Positions 15,815-26,500 of a DNA stretch of 40,166 bases are shown here, piece after piece. The stretch lies in the NCBI GenBank assembly GCA_017524805.1, contig JAFXUX010000021.1:1-40166 (forward strand), given 5' to 3'. The stretch comes from Candidatus Methanomethylophilaceae archaeon (GTDB taxonomy: Archaea > Thermoplasmatota > Thermoplasmata > Methanomassiliicoccales > Methanomethylophilaceae). Position 1 is the stretch's first letter; every line of letters starts with the position of its first letter. The notes under the pieces were generated by a model. The model saw only the letters and a list, made by a program, of their open reading frames with translations. It did no database searches and had not been told where the DNA came from. The position numbers and the translations under genes were made by a program.

Positions 15815-15848
15815 CGGTTCGTGCGTTCAAATCGCACCCTCTGCACCA
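15762..15848 (+). tRNA. tRNA-Leu (anticodon UAG), CCA encoded
   Basis: The acceptor stem GCAGAGG pairs with CCTCTGC (15838-15844); discriminator A and an encoded CCA end at 15848. The anticodon stem is CAGGA/TCCTG around the loop CTTAGGA, with anticodon TAG at 15798-15800. A long variable arm (about 15808-15820) marks it as class II, and the T stem is GTGCG/CGCAC with loop TTCAAAT. All arms pair, so it should be functional and read CUA and other CUN codons. It is on the same strand as, and overlaps, the 3' end of the QueG-like reading frame. Confidence 0.95.
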
Positions 15849-15878
15849 TTTTCGAATCGGCTGTAACGTCTGGCATAC

Positions 15879-16748
15879 TCAATCGCTCCCTGGGTAAGGC
15901 AGCAGATCGAAGCAATCGCGCATACGCAGACTGAGGTATTCGTCGGCCCCATCCGGCATCCGCGCAGCGAGGATGAAATACTCCTGGAATAGGGCCTCGA
16001 GAGCGCCTACCGTTTCTGAGAACTCATCGAAACGCTGCTCCTGCCAATAATCCGACAGGGAATCCCATCCCAGGCTGCCGATCCCGTCTAAGATGCGCTC
16101 GGTGTTCTCCCATTCGGCGGAGAGGAAACTGGAGCATACGCGAAACGAGTATGCCGCAAAAGAGTTCCTTCCACCGAGCATATTCACGATGGAGGCAAGC
16201 TGAGCCACGGAATCCGATGCTTTTCTGAGGATATCGAGCGAATAGCCGGGGAAGACGTGGAACAGACATGCTGTTGCAAGCTTCCTGAGTTTGAAAGCGG
16301 CTTGGACGCAGCTGGGAATGTCGATGCCCTGGATTCCGGATGGCACCGCTTCTATGACGTCCTGGACCAAAGCGCGGCCGTACGGCGCCAAATCCTTTCC
16401 CATCGACATCAGCCCGGAATACGATTCGAAGTTCCCCTGGACGTAGTAGTTGGAAATCACTTCCACCATCTGGGGATAGATGAGATCCAGAATGCGTTGG
16501 GCTTCCGGTCCCTCCAGATTGTGCATAGAGGAGGCGAGCCTCTCCCAATAGACCATGCCTTCCTCCGGATCCAGACCGAAAGAGAACATCCCGGTGAAGA
16601 ACAGCGTCTCAGCATCGTCCGGATATCTTTTGAGCAATATGCGGGCGCTTGCCCTCACGCTTGAGGGATCCCCGCTGCGGATGCAAGTGAACAGCAGATC
16701 CATGAGATCCTTTTTGCTGAGGCCTATGCCGCCGTCTCCGTCGCCCAT
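15879..16748 (-). CDS. Hypothetical helical protein (TPR-like N-terminus)
   Basis: 289-aa protein that I do not recognise. It is almost entirely alpha-helical by eye. The first 70 residues (DLMDLLFTCIRSGDPSSVRASARILLKRYPDDAETLFFTGMF in character) resemble a tetratricopeptide-type helix pair; no full repeat array is evident. No signal peptide, membrane helix or metal motif is seen. The TATA box at 16778-16789 predicts a transcript starting about 10 nt before the ATG. It is convergent with tRNA-Leu and divergent from nothing close. It is likely a real, lineage-restricted gene because it has a clean promoter and host-like codon use. Confidence 0.7.
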   Translation of the reverse strand: MGDGDGGIGLSKKDLMDLLFTCIRSGDPSSVRASARILLKRYPDDAETLFFTGMFSFGLDPEEGMVYWERLASSMHNLEGPEAQRILDLIYPQMVEVISNYYVQGNFESYSGLMSMGKDLAPYGRALVQDVIEAVPSGIQGIDIPSCVQAAFKLRKLATACLFHVFPGYSLDILRKASDSVAQLASIVNMLGGRNSFAAYSFRVCSSFLSAEWENTERILDGIGSLGWDSLSDYWQEQRFDEFSETVGALEALFQEYFILAARMPDGADEYLSLRMRDCFDLLPYPGSD

Positions 16749-16777
16749 AGTGCCGCATAGGATCTATGGTATTTATC

Positions 16778-16789
16778 ATTTATATTGTG
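16778..16789 (-). promoter_or_regulatory. TATA box for the 289-aa hypothetical gene
   Basis: Minus-strand ACAATATAAATG is centred about 35 nt before the ATG at 16748. Confidence 0.45.
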
Positions 16790-16929
16790 TATAAAAACGC
16801 AGGAATCGATACCTTAAACAACAATGCAAACAATAGTTTAAGTCTAAAATAACCATTTTATATGCATCTAAATGCTCGTGTCAGACATATGATCCAATAT
16901 GAGAATGAATGGGCCAGCATGAGCAAAAG

Positions 16930-16953
16930 ATGGTTTGGGGCGGTCCGCCCCTG
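16930..16953 (-). terminator. Stop-proximal hairpin after the aminotransferase gene
   Basis: On the minus strand GGGG CGGACCG CCCC follows the stop by about 7 nt and is trailed by AAACCATCTTTT. The same arrangement occurs after gdhA and the large LRR gene. Confidence 0.45.
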
Positions 16954-16957
16954 AGGC

Positions 16958-18166
16958 TCAGACGTGCCTTTTTATGAAGCGCTCGGTCTTGTCGAAGGCC
17001 TCGCCCAGAATGTCTGTGGGAGCCAGCAGAACGGTGCGGAAATGATCTACACCGAATTCCTGGCAGAAACCGGAGCCGTGGACAAAAACCACGCCTTCCT
17101 CTTTGATGAGGCTGAAGACGAAATCCTTGTCGGTTCTCCATGGGGTCCCCTGCAGATCGATCTTGGGGAACATGTAGAGCGCACCCTTGGCCTTCCTCGA
17201 GCTGAGAAGAGGGATCTCATTGATCCGCTTGTATGTGAAATCGGCCCTCTCCTTGAGCTTCCGGTTCATATCGACGATATAGTCCTGGGGACCTTCCAGC
17301 GATGCCTTGGCAGCCGCCTGGCAGGGGACATTGGGGCATATCCTCGCGCGGAACTGCTTCATCATTCCGGCCCTTATCTCGTCCATGAGACCGTCCTCAT
17401 CCATGAAATAGCAGTATCCGACCCTCCATCCGGGCATCAGATTGACCTTGGAGAAGCCGTTGAGGATTATCCTCGGAACATCGCTGGGAAGCCTCGACGC
17501 GGAGAAGAATTTCCCGTCGAAGACTATCTTATCATATATCTCGTCGGATATGAGCGGGATGCCGTATTCGGCCGCGATATCGCCGAACTCCTTTATCGCC
17601 TTGGCATCGTACACTGCGCCGGTGGGATTGTTCGGGTTGCAGATGATCAGGGCCTTCGTGCTGTCGGTTATCCTCTTGCGGAGCATATCCGTGTCCGGCC
17701 TCCAATCCTCCTCTTCGATCTGCCTGTAAGGCACCACCCTTCCCTCGTAGAAGTTGATATATTGTGAGTAGGAGGGATATCCGGGTCCAGGAACCAAAAC
17801 TTCGTCGCCCGGCTCGATGAAAGTCCCCATCATGATGTTGATGCATTCGCTGACTCCGGCGGTGACGTAGACGTCATCGGAAGAGATCGAGATGCCGTTC
17901 TTCTCCAGCTCCCTGCGGACGATGGCTTCCCTGAGATCGGGCTGCCCCTGGGAATCCCCGTATCCGTTGTCGACAAGGTCCACCGCCTCCCTGAGAGTCT
18001 GCTTGAAGTATTCGGGCGTCTCGAAATCCCATTTGTTCGGATCGCCGATGTTGAGACCCAGGAGCTTCCTGCCGGCTTTGGCGGCCTCGGCGGCGGGAAC
18101 GGTGACCTCGCGGATGGCATAATTCATTCCCAACGACCTTCTGGATGCTTTGATTTGCTTCTTCAT
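16958..18166 (-). CDS. Aminotransferase class I/II (alanine/aspartate type)
   Basis: 402-aa fold-type I PLP enzyme. Landmarks: NIGDPNKWDF near the N-terminus, DNGYGDSQGQPDLREAI (substrate gate), PGPGYPSYSQYI, ICNPNNPTGAVYD, SDEIYDKIVFDG and the PLP Lys near residue 238 in NGFSKVNLMPGWRVGY, with the distal Arg near the C-terminus. The set resembles AlaA/AspC-like enzymes of archaea that exchange amino groups between alanine or aspartate and 2-oxoglutarate. ATG 18166 is chosen because the TATA box at 18194-18203 puts the transcript start about 6 nt upstream; the frame is open further upstream but untranscribed. It lies next to glutamate dehydrogenase, a natural partner recycling glutamate. Exact substrate uncertain. 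Confidence 0.9.
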   Translation of the reverse strand: MKKQIKASRRSLGMNYAIREVTVPAAEAAKAGRKLLGLNIGDPNKWDFETPEYFKQTLREAVDLVDNGYGDSQGQPDLREAIVRRELEKNGISISSDDVYVTAGVSECINIMMGTFIEPGDEVLVPGPGYPSYSQYINFYEGRVVPYRQIEEEDWRPDTDMLRKRITDSTKALIICNPNNPTGAVYDAKAIKEFGDIAAEYGIPLISDEIYDKIVFDGKFFSASRLPSDVPRIILNGFSKVNLMPGWRVGYCYFMDEDGLMDEIRAGMMKQFRARICPNVPCQAAAKASLEGPQDYIVDMNRKLKERADFTYKRINEIPLLSSRKAKGALYMFPKIDLQGTPWRTDKDFVFSLIKEEGVVFVHGSGFCQEFGVDHFRTVLLAPTDILGEAFDKTERFIKRHV

Positions 18167-18193
18167 AAGCGATCGACCATCTAATTGCTCATT

Positions 18194-18203
18194 GATATAT
18201 AAT
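18194..18203 (-). promoter_or_regulatory. TATA box of the aminotransferase gene
   Basis: Minus-strand CATTATATATC is centred about 32 nt before the ATG at 18166. This decides the start against a longer upstream extension of the frame. Confidence 0.55.
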
Positions 18204-18271
18204 GGATATCGGTGTCCAGACATCCCACAAAAAAGGACGGGGCGATATCTGTTATGTTCTGCCGCGCCAGA

Positions 18272-18313
18272 CATCGTCCGGCGCGTAAAAGGTTTCGGAG
18301 GGGAAGACCCCCT
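18272..18313 (-). terminator. Double hairpin after gdhA
   Basis: Directly after the gdhA stop the minus strand reads AGGGGGTCTTCCCCT, then CCGAAACCTTTTA, then a second GCGCC..GGCGC hairpin. It resembles the elements after the neighbouring minus-strand genes. Confidence 0.5.
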
Positions 18314-19666
<1,353 letters not shown>

Positions 19667-19701
19667 TTAGCCTCTGCGAATGATGGGCTTACATAGCACA
19701 A

Positions 19702-19714
19702 GTATTATTTAAAG
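19702..19714 (-). promoter_or_regulatory. TATA box of gdhA
   Basis: Minus-strand CTTTAAATAATAC lies 40-50 nt before the ATG at 19663, predicting a leader of about 20 nt. Confidence 0.5.
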
Positions 19715-19849
19715 GATACATTCAAGAATCTTGTAATATGAAATATGATTAGATAATTGTCTAATTCTAATAAGATTTTCAAGACGTTTGAATATGTAAT
19801 ACATTGCTGGCGCATCACGGGCGGAAATCTAATCAGAAAATGCAGGAAA

Positions 19850-19895
19850 AGGCCGGACCTGCCGGCCTGTAAAGGGTTTGCGGGGGAAATCCCCC
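19850..19895 (-). terminator. Tandem hairpins after the three-module LRR gene
   Basis: Minus strand: GGGGG ATTT CCCCC (19882-19895) starts 3 nt after the stop, then GCAAACCCTTTA, then the perfect 7-bp stem AGGCCGG/CCGGCCT (19850-19868) followed by TTTTCC. Confidence 0.55.
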
Positions 19896-19898
19896 ACT

Positions 19899-22800
19899 TC
19901 AGGAAAGGGTCACGACGGTCGATTCGACAGGGGGGCAGATGGTGAGCACACCATCGTCGCCCTCGAAGCTGTGTCCAGCGAGGTTCTCGGGGGTGGCGGA
20001 AAGGCGGTTGCCGCCCTCGTCGAGGAACTTGATTCCGTAGAACGCGTTGACTCCGATGTAGGTGATTCCACCGTTGAAGTCGATGAACTCCAGGTCGGTG
20101 CAGTAGGCGAAAGCGCTCTTTCCGATCTGCTTGCATCCTTCCATCAGGACGACGTTCTCGAGCTCATCGCACTTGTAGAATGCGTGCCTCTCGATGTCGC
20201 AGGCGACCACTACGGTAGTGATCTCGTCGCAGTCCATGAAGGCCTTCATTCCGACCCTTGCGACGGAGAACTCGTAGTCTCCGATGAATGCCATCTCGGG
20301 TATGAAGAGCTCTTCCGAGGGAGTGCCGTCATATCCGATGACCTTGACGGTCATGTCTCCGAGGCTCATCACTTCGAAGATGAATTCTTCATCGGTGAAA
20401 GTGCTGAAGACATTCAGGGGCAGGGTGATCGAAAGGCTGGGATCATAATTGGAGAAGACCATTATTTCGGTGTAGCCTTCTGCGACGGTAGTGATGATGC
20501 CCAGATCATCGACGACAGCGACGTTCTCGTTGGTGGAGAAGTAGGTGACATTGGGGTTGGTGCAGTCGATGGGCCCTACGGTGACCTCGAGGGCTTCGAA
20601 GTCTCCGAGAGCGAGGTATTCGCTGTGCTCGACGGAAATCTCCTGGGTGGAGATGAAGGGAGTCTCGAAAGTTCCCCATCCGGGCCAGTTGTAGACCGTC
20701 TTGAGCATATCGTAGATGGCGGCGTCGCCCTCGCTTTCGAAGGTGTGCTCGATCTCCTCCTCGTCGAAGGTGATGGGCTGGAAGGTGATGGCGAAAGTCG
20801 TAGCGGGGCCCATGTAGTTGGGTATGGTCACGGGAGCCTGCTTCCAAGTGTCCTCGAAGACGTACTGCACGGGGTAGTAGTAAACATCGGGGTAAGGGGG
20901 GTACTGGTTCTCGAGAGAGGAGATTCCGGATCCGTTTCCGTCCATTCCGTTGATCTTGGCGATGGAGTATCCGTACTTGGTCTTCTTGAGCTCGAGAGAT
21001 CCCTCTCCGAATTTCTGGTCGCAAGCCTTGATCAGAGCGTTCCTGGCGTTGTCGGCGCAGACGACTTCGGTGGAAGGTCCGCCGTAGTTCTCATCGGTTC
21101 CGAGGAAGAATCCGGAGATGGTTCCTCCAAGATCGATGTAGAAGGTGTAAGTGACCCTGTAGAGATCCGAGTTCTCTCCGATGTACTTGTATCCGGCGAG
21201 GTTCTCGACGTTGGCCTTGATGGAATTGCCGTTCTCGTCGTGGAACTTGGTTCCGTAGAAGGCGTTGACGCCCAGGTAGCTGACGGAATCGGCCATGGTG
21301 ACGCTGGTGAGGGAGGGGCAGTAGGCGAAAGCGCTCTTTCCGATCTGCTCGCACTTCTCTCCGATTTCGATGGATCCGATGCCGTCGCACTTGTAGAATG
21401 CGTGCCTCTCGATGTCGCAGTTCACGACGACGGAAGTGATGTCGTCGCAGTCCATGAAGGCCTTCATTCCGACCCTGGTGACGGTGTACTGCTCGCCCCT
21501 GAATTCAACGATCTCGGGGATGAAAGCCTCTCCTTCGAGATCGATGCTGGCGATGACTTTGACTTCCTTCGCGTCGGCGTCGGTGACCTGGAATACGAAG
21601 TTGTTGAGCTCGAAGACGTCGATTTCCCTGAAGACGGGGGCGGAGGGGCTTCCGTAGGTCCATCCGTAGACGTCCTGGAACATCTTGTAGACTTTGTCTC
21701 CGTAGTAGGCGCCGCTGAATCCCATGTTCTCTTCGAAGTGGTACACGATAGGCTCGGATTCAAAGGAGATGGGCATAAGGACGATGGCGAAAACGGTGGA
21801 TTCGCCTTCGTAGGCTCCGATGTAGGTGTCAAGCTGCTTCCACTCGCCGTCCTCCATTACGAACTGGACGGGGTAGAAGTATATCCAGTGCTCATAGTCG
21901 GGGTTGAGGGATTCGTCGGGGAAGATGTACATTCCGTTTCCGTCGATTCCGTTGATGGTCTTGATGGCTCCGCTGGAGCTGATTTCGAGGGCTCCCTCGT
22001 GGAACTTCTGGTCGCAGACGGCCTTGAGAGCGGACAGGACATCGGTGGCGGTCGCGGTCTCCCAGCTGGCGTCTCCGTAATCGTATATGTTGTCGCTCTC
22101 GCCGACGATGTTGTAGATCTCTCCTCCGAGGTCGATGTAGAACGTGTAGTCATACATCAGGATCCTGAAGAGCTCGGCGTCCATTCCGGAGTAGGTGTAT
22201 CCGGGGAGGTTGTCGACGTTGGCTTTGATGGCTTCGCCGTTCTCGTCATAGAAGTGGGCGCCGTAGAAGGCGTTGACTCCGATGTAGTAGACGGACTCGG
22301 GAATGGTGACGCCGGCAAGAGCGGGGCAGTAGGCGAAAGCGCTCTTTCCGATCTGCTCGCATCCGTCTTTGAGGGTGACAATAGCGAGGTTGTCGCACTT
22401 ATAGAAAGCGTGCCTCTCGATGTCGCAGCTGAGGGTCACGGACGTGATGTCGTCGCGGTCCATGAAGGCCTTCATTCCGACTCTCCAGACGTTCAGGTCG
22501 ACGCCAAGGAAATTGATGGAGTCGGGAATGACGATGTCTCCGGTGACATTCTCGGTGCTTCCGATGACCTTGACATCGTAATAGTTGTCCTGCATCTCGT
22601 AGATGAGGCCGTCCTGGACAAAGGTGAAGGGGGCCCTGAAGACAGGCTGGGAGGTGGCTCCGGCAGTCCATCCGTAGACATCTTGGAGGTACTGGTAGAC
22701 TTCGTTGCCCTGGCCTTCCTCGGAATACATTCCGTTGTACTCGTCGAAGGTGAAGTATTCGTCATCTCCGAAGGAGGTGGGCATGGTGATGAGAGCGAAA

Positions 22801-23282
22801 ACAGTCTCGTCTCCGGAATAGCTTCCGAGAGGCGCATTGGCAACAGACCAGGATTCGCCGTCCCAAACGAACTGGATGGGATAAAGATAAATGTAATGGT
22901 TCCAAGGTTCCTCTTCGACGAAGCTTTGGTCGGGGAAAATGGTGACACCGTTTCCGTCGGCTCCGTTGATCTCGCTGATATATCCGCTGCTGCTGAATTC
23001 GATCGCGCCCTCATATCCGAACTTCTGTTCGCATGCGAGGGTCAGCGCCTCTTTGACGCTGCTGGCATAGACGACTTCAAGGCTTCCGTCGCCGTAGTCG
23101 CCTTCGAAATCGCCGAACGGGTCGGCAAAGCTCATAATAGTTCCGCCGAGGTCGATGAAGAATTTGTACTCCGTGAGTTCGGATTCATCGTCCGCGTCAG
23201 ACTGAGCCGCGACGGCAGCGGCAGATATTACCGCAACGATCGCGATGATGCTCGCGATCGCCATCGTTTTGAAATTGCTCAT
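19899..23282 (-). CDS. Secreted BspA-like LRR_5 protein with three repeated modules
   Basis: 1127-aa surface or secreted protein. Residues 1-30 are a Sec signal peptide (basic start, hydrophobic IIAIVAVISAAAVAA). Three modules follow, starting near residues 37, 377 and 714. Each has a roughly 150-200-aa domain opening with YxFYIDLGG and containing INGxDGNG, reminiscent of DUF4430-type folds, then a leucine-rich LRR_5 block with VGMKAFMDxDDI, CDIERHAFYKCD and IGKSAFAYC. The third module carries an extra Ig-like (BIG_2-like) domain near 874-962. There is no C-terminal membrane anchor. The ATG at 23282 has GGAGG 9 nt upstream, so I prefer it to TTG 23288. Likely adhesion or host/cell contact; ligands unknown. 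Confidence 0.85.
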   Translation of the reverse strand: MSNFKTMAIASIIAIVAVISAAAVAAQSDADDESELTEYKFFIDLGGTIMSFADPFGDFEGDYGDGSLEVVYASSVKEALTLACEQKFGYEGAIEFSSSGYISEINGADGNGVTIFPDQSFVEEEPWNHYIYLYPIQFVWDGESWSVANAPLGSYSGDETVFALITMPTSFGDDEYFTFDEYNGMYSEEGQGNEVYQYLQDVYGWTAGATSQPVFRAPFTFVQDGLIYEMQDNYYDVKVIGSTENVTGDIVIPDSINFLGVDLNVWRVGMKAFMDRDDITSVTLSCDIERHAFYKCDNLAIVTLKDGCEQIGKSAFAYCPALAGVTIPESVYYIGVNAFYGAHFYDENGEAIKANVDNLPGYTYSGMDAELFRILMYDYTFYIDLGGEIYNIVGESDNIYDYGDASWETATATDVLSALKAVCDQKFHEGALEISSSGAIKTINGIDGNGMYIFPDESLNPDYEHWIYFYPVQFVMEDGEWKQLDTYIGAYEGESTVFAIVLMPISFESEPIVYHFEENMGFSGAYYGDKVYKMFQDVYGWTYGSPSAPVFREIDVFELNNFVFQVTDADAKEVKVIASIDLEGEAFIPEIVEFRGEQYTVTRVGMKAFMDCDDITSVVVNCDIERHAFYKCDGIGSIEIGEKCEQIGKSAFAYCPSLTSVTMADSVSYLGVNAFYGTKFHDENGNSIKANVENLAGYKYIGENSDLYRVTYTFYIDLGGTISGFFLGTDENYGGPSTEVVCADNARNALIKACDQKFGEGSLELKKTKYGYSIAKINGMDGNGSGISSLENQYPPYPDVYYYPVQYVFEDTWKQAPVTIPNYMGPATTFAITFQPITFDEEEIEHTFESEGDAAIYDMLKTVYNWPGWGTFETPFISTQEISVEHSEYLALGDFEALEVTVGPIDCTNPNVTYFSTNENVAVVDDLGIITTVAEGYTEIMVFSNYDPSLSITLPLNVFSTFTDEEFIFEVMSLGDMTVKVIGYDGTPSEELFIPEMAFIGDYEFSVARVGMKAFMDCDEITTVVVACDIERHAFYKCDELENVVLMEGCKQIGKSAFAYCTDLEFIDFNGGITYIGVNAFYGIKFLDEGGNRLSATPENLAGHSFEGDDGVLTICPPVESTVVTLS
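20140..22480 (-). repeat. Three near-identical LRR-coding segments
   Basis: Segments around 20,050-20,260, 21,190-21,480 and 22,190-22,480 encode almost the same LRR block. For example GTAGAATGCGTGCCTCTCGA recurs at the first two, and the third differs by few bases. Nucleotide identity is higher than in the intervening domains, pointing to recent duplication or gene conversion. Confidence 0.7.
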
Positions 23283-23349
23283 GTTCAATTTCCTCCAATA
23301 AAGCTGTTTGCATTGGATTCTAAATCCAATAATATGGTATTAATTCGCG

Positions 23350-23362
23350 TTTATATAATTCT
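23350..23362 (-). promoter_or_regulatory. TATA box of the three-module LRR gene
   Basis: Minus-strand GAATTATATAAAC lies about 70-80 nt before the ATG, so this mRNA should have a leader of about 45 nt carrying the GGAGG ribosome site. Confidence 0.5.
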
Positions 23363-23483
23363 GAGTGCTCATAACCGCCATAGCATCCAGACCGGATGAT
23401 ATATCTGATTCTCAGTGCCGGCTGGGCGGCGGGAAAGGATTGCGGGAAAAACCGGAGCCCCGAAAAGAAAGGGCCGGGCAGAA

Positions 23484-23521
23484 AACAATAAAAAGGACCG
23501 CCGGAAGAGAACCCCTCCGGC
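23484..23521 (-). terminator. Strong terminator after carB
   Basis: Minus strand: CCGCCGGA - GGGGTTCTCT - TCCGGCGG, then TCCTTTTTATTG. A perfect 8-bp stem followed by a T tract, just past the carB stop. Confidence 0.75.
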
Positions 23522-23535
23522 GGGATTGCCCCGGA

Positions 23536-26500
23536 TCAGACCAGACCGTGGAACTCCTTCATGCTCCTGACGCCGAGGCCGCCTTCCCGGGCGACCTTGA
23601 TTGCGCGGACGGCTATGTCGGCGCCCTGGACTGTGGTCATGAAGGGTATCTCCAGCTCGACGGCGAGCCTGCGCATGGTGTATCCGTCGCGTATTGCCCC
23701 GGACTTCTGGGAGGGCGTGTTGATGATCAGGTTGATCTCCCCGTCCCTCATCAGTCCGACCGCGTTGGGCTTCTGGCCCTCGTTTATCTTGAACACGGTG
23801 ACGGTCTCGACGCCGCAGTCCCTGAGGTATGTCGAAGTGCCTTTGGTGGCATAGACGGTGAATCCCATTGCCTTGAGCTCCTTCACCGGCGCCAGGATCT
23901 TCTCCTTGTCGGCGTCGTTCACGGTGACGTACACCCCGCCCTGGGTGGGAAGCCTGTTCCCGGCAGCGATGAGAGCCTTGTAGCAGGCTTTGCTGAAATC
24001 CTCGTCGATTCCCATGACCTCTCCGGTAGATTTCATCTCTGGCGTGAGGATCGAATCCACTCCGGGAAGCTTCAGGAACGGGAACACAGACGCTTTGATG
24101 GCATAGTGGTCTATCGCCCTGTATCCGCCGAGCCCGAATTCCTTCAGGGTCTTGCCGAGCATGATCCTGGTGGCGATCTTGGCCAGCGGAATCCCGGTGG
24201 CCTTGGATATGAACGGGACGGTCCTGGAAGCCCTCGGATTGGCCTCGATCATATAGATCTGGCCGTTCTTCACGGCTAACTGGAGGTTCATGAGGCCGCG
24301 GATCTGAAGGGCCAGCGCGACCCTCTCGGTGATGTCGACGATCTCGCTGATTATCGCCTTCGAAAGGGTGAACGGCGGAAGGACCATGGTGGCGTCCCCG
24401 GAGTGGCATCCAGCGTATTCCACGTGCTCCATTATGCCTCCGACATAGACGTCGGTGCCGTCGCAGAGCGCGTCGACATCTATCTCGATGGCTTCGGTGA
24501 GGTATTTGTCTATGAGGATGGGGTGGTTGTGCGAGACCTTAACGGCGGTGTCCACGTAAGTCTTGAGCTCCGCAGTGGAATAGACGATCTCCATCGCCCT
24601 CCCTCCGAGGACGTAAGACGGTCTTACGAGGACCGGATAGCCTATGTCCTCGGCGATTGCCCTGGCCTCTTCGAAGGAGTACCCGGTGCCTGACTTGGGC
24701 TGCTTGATCTTCAGCTCATCCATAAGCTTGGAGAACCTGCGCCTGTCCTCGGCGATGTCCATGCTGTCGGGGCTGGTACCCAGAATCTTGGTCTTGGTTC
24801 CGGCAAGCGCCTTCTCCAGGTCGACAGCCAGGTTGACCGACGTCTGACCGCCGTACTGGACTATGACGCCGTCCGCATCCTCGGATTCTATCGTGTTGAG
24901 GACATCTTCCAAGGTCAGAGGCTCGAAGTAAAGCCTGTCCGAGATGTCATAATCCGTGGAGACGGTCTCGGGGTTGTTGTTGATGATGACCGCGTCTACG
25001 CCCTCTTCCTGAAGGGCCATGACCCCATGCACGCAGCAATAATCGAACTCGATTCCCTGGCCTATCCTTATGGGGCCGCCGCCGATGATGACCACTTTCT
25101 TGTTTTCTGATGGCGCGGCTTCGGACGAACGCCCGTATGTTGAATAGAAGTAAGGAGTCTCCGCCGCGAACTCCGCGGAGCACGTGTCGACCATCTTGTA
25201 GACCGGGATTATGCCCTCGGCCTTCCTCTTGGCGCGGACCTCCATCGGAGGCAAACCGCAGAGCTCGCCGATGGTCTCGTCTGAGAATCCCATGGCCTTG
25301 GCGTCCTTGAGGATCTGCCTGTCGAGACCGGCCTTTATCCTGCCCTCCATGTCCACTATGTTCTTCAGCTTCTGGACGAAGAACGCGTCCCACTGCGAGA
25401 GCTCTGCCACTTTCTGGACGGACCAGCCTTTCCTGAGGGCCTCTCCCATGGCGAATATGCGCTTGTCGGTGGCGTTCGCAAGCTCCTCTGCGATTGCGCC
25501 GTCATCCATTTCGATCATATCGAGGCCTTTTGCCCCAATCTCAAGGGATCTGAGGCCTTTCAGAAGGGCCTCCTCGAATGTCCTGCCGATGGCCATGACC
25601 TCTCCGGTGGATTTCATCTGGGTCCCGAGATGCCTGTCCACGGTGCGGAACTTGTCGAAGGGCCAGCGGGGTATCTTGATGACCACATAATCCACGGCGG
25701 GCTCGAAAGCGGCGTACGTGGTGCCGGTGATTCTGTTGGGAATCTCGTCCAGAGTGTATCCCACGGCGATCTTGGTGGCCACCCTGGCGATCGGATATCC
25801 GGTTGCCTTCGACGCCAGCGCGGAAGAACGCGAAACGCGGGGGTTGACCTCGATCAGCCTGTAGTCCCCGTTGGCAGGGTTGTAGGCGAACTGGACGTTG
25901 CATCCGCCGTCGATGTTGAGGGCGCGGATGACTTTGATCGCGGCGGATCTGAGGCGCTGGTGGTCTTTGTCGGACAGGGTAAGGCACGGGGCGCAGACAA
26001 TGCTCTCCCCGGTGTGTATCCCCATGGCATCCAGATTCTCCATGTTGCATATTATGATGCAATTGTCGTTGGAGTCCCTCATAACCTCGTACTCGTACTC
26101 CTTCCAGCCGAGCACGCTCTCCTCGATCAGGACCTGGTGGATCCTGGAATAAGCCAGCCCGCGGGCGCAGATCTCCTCGAGTTCCGCCTCATTGTGGGCA
26201 ATCCCGCCTCCGGTACCACCCAGAGTGTACGCCGGCCTGATGAGAACAGGGTATTTCCCGATGATTTTGACGGCTTCCTTGGCCTCTTCGATGCTGTTGA
26301 CGCTTCTGGAAACGGGAATCGGCTCTCCGATCCTCTCCATCGTCTCTTTGAACAGCTCCCTGTCCTCGGACATGGCGATGGCGTCCGGCTGAGTTCCCAC
26401 GAGAGCGGCGCCCAGCCTCTCCAATTCACCGGAATCGGCAAGCTCCGAGCATATGTTGAGGGCGGTCTGGCCCCCCATGCTGGAGATTACCCCGTCGACG

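Noticed and set aside
19878-23399. An 1173-codon open frame antisense to the large LRR gene
   Set aside because: It mirrors the repeat structure of the LRR gene, is rich in Asp/Val/Gly/Leu as expected for a codon-biased antisense frame, has no promoter or ribosome site, and the opposite strand has a signal peptide, SD site and clear domains.
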